A stretch of DNA of 9,172 nucleotides from JAWLBR01 sp041687495 (GTDB taxonomy: Bacteria > Bacillota > Limnochordia > DTU087 > JAAYGB01). The stretch spans positions 1 through 9,172 of the forward strand of contig JAWLBR010000105.1 in the NCBI GenBank assembly GCA_041687495.1. Reading direction: 5' to 3'. Below the pieces are notes generated by a model. That model was given only the letters and a program-made list of their open reading frames with translations. It ran no database searches and was not told the origin of the DNA. Below, piece by piece: positions 5,451 to 9,172 of the stretch (position 1 is its first letter; each line of letters opens with the position of its first letter). Made by a program: the position numbers and the translations under genes.

Positions 5451-6929
5451 TTGGCAAACCAATCTTATCTAGAACGACAAGCACAATGCCCCCTGTTTTC
5501 AGGGCTGACCAGACACGCAGAGCGAAATCCGCTCCAGTTTCACATTCCCGGCCACAAAACCGGGAAAGGAATGGATCCGGAGTTCCGTGACTTCATCGGC
5601 GAACAGGCTTTATCCATAGATTTGATCAACATTGCGCCCCTCGATGATCTACATAACCCCACGGGCATGATTCGGCAAGCGCAACTATTGGCCGCAGAGG
5701 CCTTTGGCGCGGACCACACTTTCTTCTCAGTGCAAGGCACAAGCACTGCTATTATGACTATGATTCTTTCGGTATGTAGGCCCGGCGACAAGATCATCGT
5801 TCCCCGCAACGTGCACCGTTCGATTCTGTCTGCCATTATCTTCTCCGGAGCTAAGCCGATTTTCCTGCATCCGGAAATGGATCATAGAATTGGAATTGCC
5901 CACGGCATCACCACCCGGGCGGTGGAGACCGCGCTGCAAAGACATCCCGATGCCAAAGCAGTACTGGTGATTAATCCTACGTATTTTGGTATCGCTGCTA
6001 ACTTAGCGGAGATTGTGAAGCTTGCCCACAGCCACGGGGTACCGGTCCTTGTGGACGAGGCCCATGGCGTTCATATTCACTTCCATGATCGGCTGCCCTT
6101 GTCAGCCATGCAGGCCGGGGCCGATCTGGCTGCCACCAGCGTACACAAGCTGGGGGGTTCATTAACTCAAAGCTCAGTGCTCAATCACAAAGGAAGCCTG
6201 GTAAACCATCGGCACGTGCAAGCTGTACTAAACATGCTGACCACAACATCAACATCATACCTTCTCCTGGCGTCCTTGGACGTGGCCCGTCGGCGATTGG
6301 CGCTCCACGGCCATGAATTGGCCGAACGGGTTGTGCAACTAGCCACTGACACGCGCCGGGCTATTAACGATATACCAGGTCTCTACTGCGTGGGAGAGGA
6401 GATCCTTGGATCTGAGGCGACATATGACTACGACGCAACAAAACTGATCATCCACGTAAAAGAGCTGGGCATTACTGGCCATGATGTAGAAGTGTGGCTG
6501 CGGGAAAACCACAGGATTGAGATTGAACTGAGCGATATGTACAACATCTTGTGCCTGGTCACAGCTGGGGACAACGAAGACAGTACTGCGAAGCTGACGG
6601 AGGCTCTTCAGCAGCTGAGTGATGAGTTTTACCCCACCCGTAAAGAGACCGCTCCGATTCGTGTGCACGTACCGGAGATTCCAGAGTTAGCCCTGTCACC
6701 GCGCGAGGCCTTCTATGCTGACATTGAAGGTGTCCCGCTGCAGGAGTCTGCCGGGAGAATTGTAGCTGATCTGGTTACGGTTTACCCTCCGGGGATCCCT
6801 CTCATACTGCCGGGTGAGATTATGAGCCAAACGAACCTAGACTATATTATCCAGAATAAAGAAGCTGGCCTACCGGTTATGGGGCCAGAAGACAGAACCT
6901 TGGCTACCATCCGAGTCATCAAAGAGTAG
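5451..6929 (+). CDS. PLP-dependent Orn/Lys/Arg decarboxylase-family enzyme (short form)
   Basis: A fold-type I PLP enzyme of 492 residues from TTG 5451, related to the short, wing-less decarboxylases of Gram-positive bacteria (B. subtilis SpeA/YaaO group). Visible: the N-terminal FHIPGHKTGKG (30-40), typical of the group; the VQGTSTA phosphate-contact loop (94-100); His122 in NVHRS, expected to stack on PLP; Asp202 and His205 in VDEAHG; and the PLP-binding Lys233 in TSVHKLGGSLTQ. The C-terminal domain carries YPPGIPLILPGE (445-456), which shapes the active site in this family. There is no N-terminal response-regulator-like wing domain as in E. coli inducible decarboxylases. It probably decarboxylates arginine, lysine or ornithine to a polyamine precursor, but the substrate cannot be read, and no other polyamine gene is nearby. 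An aminotransferase annotation is possible but less likely given the PGHK motif. Confidence 0.9.
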   Translation: MANQSYLERQAQCPLFSGLTRHAERNPLQFHIPGHKTGKGMDPEFRDFIGEQALSIDLINIAPLDDLHNPTGMIRQAQLLAAEAFGADHTFFSVQGTSTAIMTMILSVCRPGDKIIVPRNVHRSILSAIIFSGAKPIFLHPEMDHRIGIAHGITTRAVETALQRHPDAKAVLVINPTYFGIAANLAEIVKLAHSHGVPVLVDEAHGVHIHFHDRLPLSAMQAGADLAATSVHKLGGSLTQSSVLNHKGSLVNHRHVQAVLNMLTTTSTSYLLLASLDVARRRLALHGHELAERVVQLATDTRRAINDIPGLYCVGEEILGSEATYDYDATKLIIHVKELGITGHDVEVWLRENHRIEIELSDMYNILCLVTAGDNEDSTAKLTEALQQLSDEFYPTRKETAPIRVHVPEIPELALSPREAFYADIEGVPLQESAGRIVADLVTVYPPGIPLILPGEIMSQTNLDYIIQNKEAGLPVMGPEDRTLATIRVIKE

Positions 6930-7057
6930 GCGCAGGCCAACAGTGGCGCGAGTGGCTTTGCAGGAAACCTGCCAGCATATGCCAAAGAAGGTTCTTTGAA
7001 AGTTGGATTGAAATTGCGGTGATCCTTGGGTTAGTCGGGGGTCACCCACTTTACTTT
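6930..7057 (+). other. Structured leader/intergenic region before the NIF3-family gene
   Basis: This gap holds several small structures. AGTGGC is repeated directly at 6942-6947 and 6951-6956. A tight hairpin GCAGG-AAA-CCTGC lies at 6960-6972, then the palindrome GCATATGC (6975-6982), and a 16-base dyad CAAAGAA-GG-TTCTTTG (6983-6998). A longer stem GGTGATCC/GGGTCACC (7018-7025 with 7039-7046) has a 13-base loop and is followed by CACTTTACTTT. No strong -10 box follows either TTGAAA (6996 or 7008). The last hairpin could be a weak terminator for the decarboxylase transcript or a leader element of the next gene; sequence alone does not decide. Confidence 0.4.
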
Positions 7058-7063
7058 AGGAGG
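7058..7063 (+). promoter_or_regulatory. Ribosome-binding site that decides the NIF3-family start
   Basis: A perfect AGGAGG stands 7 bases before ATG 7071. The in-frame TTG at 7065 is only one base from it and is too close to serve as the start. Confidence 0.85.
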
Positions 7064-7070
7064 TTTGCTA

Positions 7071-8024
7071 ATGCTGCTCCGTGATTTGTATCAAACTGCC
7101 ATCGCCGAAGGTATTGCAGCTGACCCGCGTGGCAGGCAGGAGATTGAGCGCTTACTCCAGGAAGCTAAGGCTCAATACGATAAACTCTCCGACGCAGACA
7201 AGGATGAGTTTGACGTTGAACAGCTGACTAATCCCTATGCCGACACAAGGATTTCGTATGGGGATCCGCAAATGGACGTGCAGCGGCTGATCACCGGCGT
7301 CGACGTGGATACTAGCGAACTGCTCTTGGTGCAGGAATTGAACCGCAGCGGGCGGGGTATTGACCTAGTGGTGGCGCACCATCCGGTTGGGCTAGGTAGG
7401 CTCTATTTTGAGCAAGTAATGTACATGCAGGCTGATATCATGGAGAGTCTGGGAGTACCAATTAATGTAGCCGAAGCCATCCTGGCTCCTCGCGTGGCAG
7501 AGGTTGCTCGCAGGCAGATGCCGGCAAATCACTACCGCGTCGTGGATGCTGCCCGCCTTCTGGACGTACCGGTGATGTGCATGCATACCCCTGCAGACAA
7601 CAATGTTGGTAAATTCGTACAAGAACACCTAGATGCAGCTGCTCCTCGGACGCTAGATGATCTAGTGGGCTCCCTCAAAGAAATCCCCGAATACAAGCAG
7701 GCGGCGAAAATGGGAATCGGCCCGAAGATCTTGGTTGGCAACGGAAAGAGCCGCGCCGGCAAAATCGCAGTCTTGATGACCGGAGGAACGGGCGGCCCCG
7801 TTGAAGACATCAAAGCCATGGTGGATGCCGGTGTCGGCACATTGGTAGAGATGCACTTAACTGACGAGAAGAAGAAAGCGGCTGAAGAGCATCACATGAA
7901 CGTGGTCATCGCCGGCCACATGGCCAGCGACTCCCTGGGAATGAACCTGATCCTCGATACATTTGAACAACAGGGCGTGGACATTATTCCATTCTCCGGT
8001 TTGATTCGGGTAAGTCGCAACTAG
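7071..8024 (+). CDS. NIF3-family (DUF34) protein with N-terminal extension
   Basis: The 317-residue protein contains the two conserved halves of the NIF3/YbgI fold. The first has LITGVDVDTSE (about 74-84) followed by DLVVAHHPVG (98-107), whose His103-His104 pair is the classic metal-binding motif. The second has IAVLMTGGTGG (about 233-243), a segment ending LVEMHLTD, and VVIAGHMASD (278-287), with His283 and nearby acidic residues completing a likely di-metal site. Residues 1 to about 65 are a charged, mainly helical stretch that precedes the usual start of the fold, so the protein is longer than E. coli YbgI (about 250 residues). The family has been called GTP cyclohydrolase I type 2, but that activity is not firmly established, so I assign no reaction. 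It follows the decarboxylase gene by 141 bases and ends at a strong terminator. Confidence 0.82.
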   Translation: MLLRDLYQTAIAEGIAADPRGRQEIERLLQEAKAQYDKLSDADKDEFDVEQLTNPYADTRISYGDPQMDVQRLITGVDVDTSELLLVQELNRSGRGIDLVVAHHPVGLGRLYFEQVMYMQADIMESLGVPINVAEAILAPRVAEVARRQMPANHYRVVDAARLLDVPVMCMHTPADNNVGKFVQEHLDAAAPRTLDDLVGSLKEIPEYKQAAKMGIGPKILVGNGKSRAGKIAVLMTGGTGGPVEDIKAMVDAGVGTLVEMHLTDEKKKAAEEHHMNVVIAGHMASDSLGMNLILDTFEQQGVDIIPFSGLIRVSRN

Positions 8025-8037
8025 ACTACAGACCATG

Positions 8038-8067
8038 GGGCAGCAGACACATCTGCTGCCCTTTATT
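8038..8067 (+). terminator. Intrinsic terminator of the NIF3-family gene
   Basis: A perfect 9-bp stem GGGCAGCAG/CTGCTGCCC with a 6-base loop ACACAT is followed by TTTATT. It lies 13 bases after the stop codon. On the minus strand the hairpin has no T tract after it, so it serves mainly the plus strand. The convergent kinase gene ends at 8091 and shows no separate terminator of its own in this 66-base gap. Confidence 0.88.
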
Positions 8068-8090
8068 ACTGGTCCGGTATTTCCGAGAGC

Positions 8091-9110
8091 TTACATCGGC
8101 CGCACAGATCGCTGTGCCATAAACTCCCGCACCTTAGACAGTGGTTGAGCGCCTCCTGTGCACGAGGGATGGAATAGATTCATGGCACCCATGGCGTTTC
8201 CCAGCCGCATCGCATCCACGAATGGCCAATCGTGGTACAAACCGTAGATTACACCAGAGCAAAAGGCATCTCCGGCTCCCGTGGTGCCCTTGATCTCCTC
8301 GGGTCCGACGGCATACGAACCAACACAGACCGGTTCTGCTCCTCGCTTAGCTCCAACCGCACCCTCGGGAGCGTGAATTACCACTGTTCGCTTTACCCCT
8401 AAAGAGAACAGCTGCGCAACAGCCTGTCTACACAGCTCTGGGTCTAGTTGCCCCGCCGGATCTCTCAGTTCAAGGCCGACAATCCCCCCCGCCTCTACCT
8501 CATTGACGATCAGATCATCTACATACGGCAGAGTCTTAGTCACCACTGAGCGAAAACGCGGTCCCTCTTCACTCACCAAGTCAATGCTGGTTGTCACCCC
8601 CAACTGCCGCAGCTGGTGAAGCACTCTTCCCAAGACCGTGCCGTACTCATCATCGGTCTCATCCAGCTTGTCCAAAAGCAGGTGATATCCCACTTGTGCA
8701 TAACTGTACTTGGCCGCAATGGCAGCAAAGTCAAAGTCTTCCCAGCCAAATCGAGCGCAAGCTCCATAGCTATGGAAGAATGTTCTGGCCCCGGTGTCTC
8801 GCACTGTGATTACATCGGTGAAAGAAGTGTGGGCCTTTCTGTCGACTACGATTCCGGAACAGTCGATTTTCCGCTGCTTTAGATCTGACAGGATCAGTTC
8901 CCCGTCCGCATCATCTCCAATGCGACCAACGGCGCCAATGTCCAACGAAGGATCCAGCACCTTCAGATTGATTGGGTTGTTGATGGCCATCCCCCCGGTC
9001 GCCCTAACTACATCTCTGATTACTGTCAGGTTACCTTCCTTAGGATAGTAGTCCACAAGCTTGACTCTATCCACTACCATACTACCTGCGAATAAAATGC
9101 TTCGTTTCAT
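8091..9110 (-). CDS. PfkB-family carbohydrate kinase
   Basis: A 339-residue ribokinase-like sugar kinase. Near the N-terminus, FAGSMVVDRV (7-16) carries the substrate-contacting Asp14, and ATGGMAINNPINL (37-49) holds the Gly-Gly hinge of PFKB signature 1, here with an Ile-Asn-Asn-Pro sequence instead of the common Gly-Ala-Asn. NEVEAG (203-208) is the usual phosphate/Mg-associated NxxE region. GTTGAGDAFCSG (275-286) is PFKB signature 2, with catalytic base Asp281 and the anion hole. The protein phosphorylates a sugar or nucleoside with ATP in the cytoplasm; the substrate is not predictable. ATG 9110 stands 4 bases after an excellent GAGGTGATC. That site overlaps the stop codon of the upstream frame (9117-9119), which suggests an operon with translational coupling. 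Confidence 0.93.
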   Translation of the reverse strand: MKRSILFAGSMVVDRVKLVDYYPKEGNLTVIRDVVRATGGMAINNPINLKVLDPSLDIGAVGRIGDDADGELILSDLKQRKIDCSGIVVDRKAHTSFTDVITVRDTGARTFFHSYGACARFGWEDFDFAAIAAKYSYAQVGYHLLLDKLDETDDEYGTVLGRVLHQLRQLGVTTSIDLVSEEGPRFRSVVTKTLPYVDDLIVNEVEAGGIVGLELRDPAGQLDPELCRQAVAQLFSLGVKRTVVIHAPEGAVGAKRGAEPVCVGSYAVGPEEIKGTTGAGDAFCSGVIYGLYHDWPFVDAMRLGNAMGAMNLFHPSCTGGAQPLSKVREFMAQRSVRPM

Positions 9111-9116
9111 GTAAGA

Positions 9117-9172
9117 TCACCTCAGTTCGCAAACTCGCTGCATCAGTTCCAGATCCATGAGCTTCACCGTCC
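9117..9172 (-). CDS. C-terminal end of an unidentified gene upstream of the PfkB kinase
   Basis: Reading leftwards from the right edge on the minus strand, one frame stays open for 17 codons (TVKLMDLELMQRVCELR) and stops with TGA at 9117-9119. That TGA lies inside the ribosome-binding site of the kinase, 6 bases before its ATG. Stop-to-start spacing of this kind is typical of an operon. The fragment is a short amphipathic helix and is too small to identify. An ATG lies at codon 5, but this is far more likely the tail of a longer protein entering from outside the window. Confidence 0.5.
   Translation of the reverse strand, partial: TVKLMDLELMQRVCELR

Noticed and set aside
1..9172. A new defence, mobile or biosynthetic system
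   Set aside because: All larger frames belong to known metabolic or sporulation families. There are no repeats of array type, integrase or transposase genes, toxin-antitoxin pairs or unexplained large gaps.

Overview
The window reads as ordinary chromosomal sequence of a spore-forming Bacillota, probably a clostridial or Limnochordia-like anaerobe. The strongest evidence is a complete cotJA-cotJB-cotJC spore-coat operon. Strong AGGAGG or GGTGATC Shine-Dalgarno sites, GTG and TTG starts, and intrinsic terminators with T tracts fit the same group. GC looks moderate, a little over 50% by eye. I cannot name a genus. I see no mobile element, CRISPR array, tRNA, rRNA or recognisable riboswitch, and no atypical island.

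Layout, left to right. The window opens in the C-terminal end of an alpha-glucan (glycogen/maltodextrin) phosphorylase (+, 2-223). An M20-family PepT-like aminopeptidase follows (+, 293-1417), with an intrinsic terminator at 1455-1485. A second, minus-strand terminator (1545-1580) closes the convergent cotJ operon: cotJC (1612-2184), cotJB (2188-2481) and cotJA (2507-2653, only 48 codons and easily missed). Upstream of cotJ lies the terminator of pgi (2712-2748), then pgi itself (minus, 2827-4191) with a well-formed vegetative promoter at 4230-4258. Next are an NADP-type short-chain dehydrogenase (minus, 4352-5191) and, divergent from it, a PLP-dependent Orn/Lys/Arg decarboxylase-family enzyme (+, 5451-6929). 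A NIF3-family protein (+, 7071-8024) follows and ends at a very clear terminator (8038-8067). The window closes with a PfkB-family sugar kinase (minus, 8091-9110), which is apparently translationally coupled to a gene whose last 17 codons lie at the right edge.

How the genes relate. Glucan phosphorylase releases glucose-1-phosphate. After phosphoglucomutase (not in this window) makes glucose-6-phosphate, Pgi converts it to fructose-6-phosphate, so two steps of glycogen breakdown lie near each other but are not one operon. CotJC is a dimanganese catalase-type coat protein with all five expected metal ligands. The other genes are metabolic or housekeeping genes of unknown substrate: peptidase, SDR, decarboxylase, NIF3 and sugar kinase.

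Four apparent 5' ends were moved inward because a good ribosome-binding site sits in front of a later start: pgi, the SDR, the decarboxylase and NIF3. Nothing here convincingly amounts to a new biological system. The most worthwhile follow-ups are the unusual N-terminal region of the NIF3 protein, the structured leader in front of it, the tentative sporulation promoter of cotJ, and the unidentified partner of the PfkB kinase.
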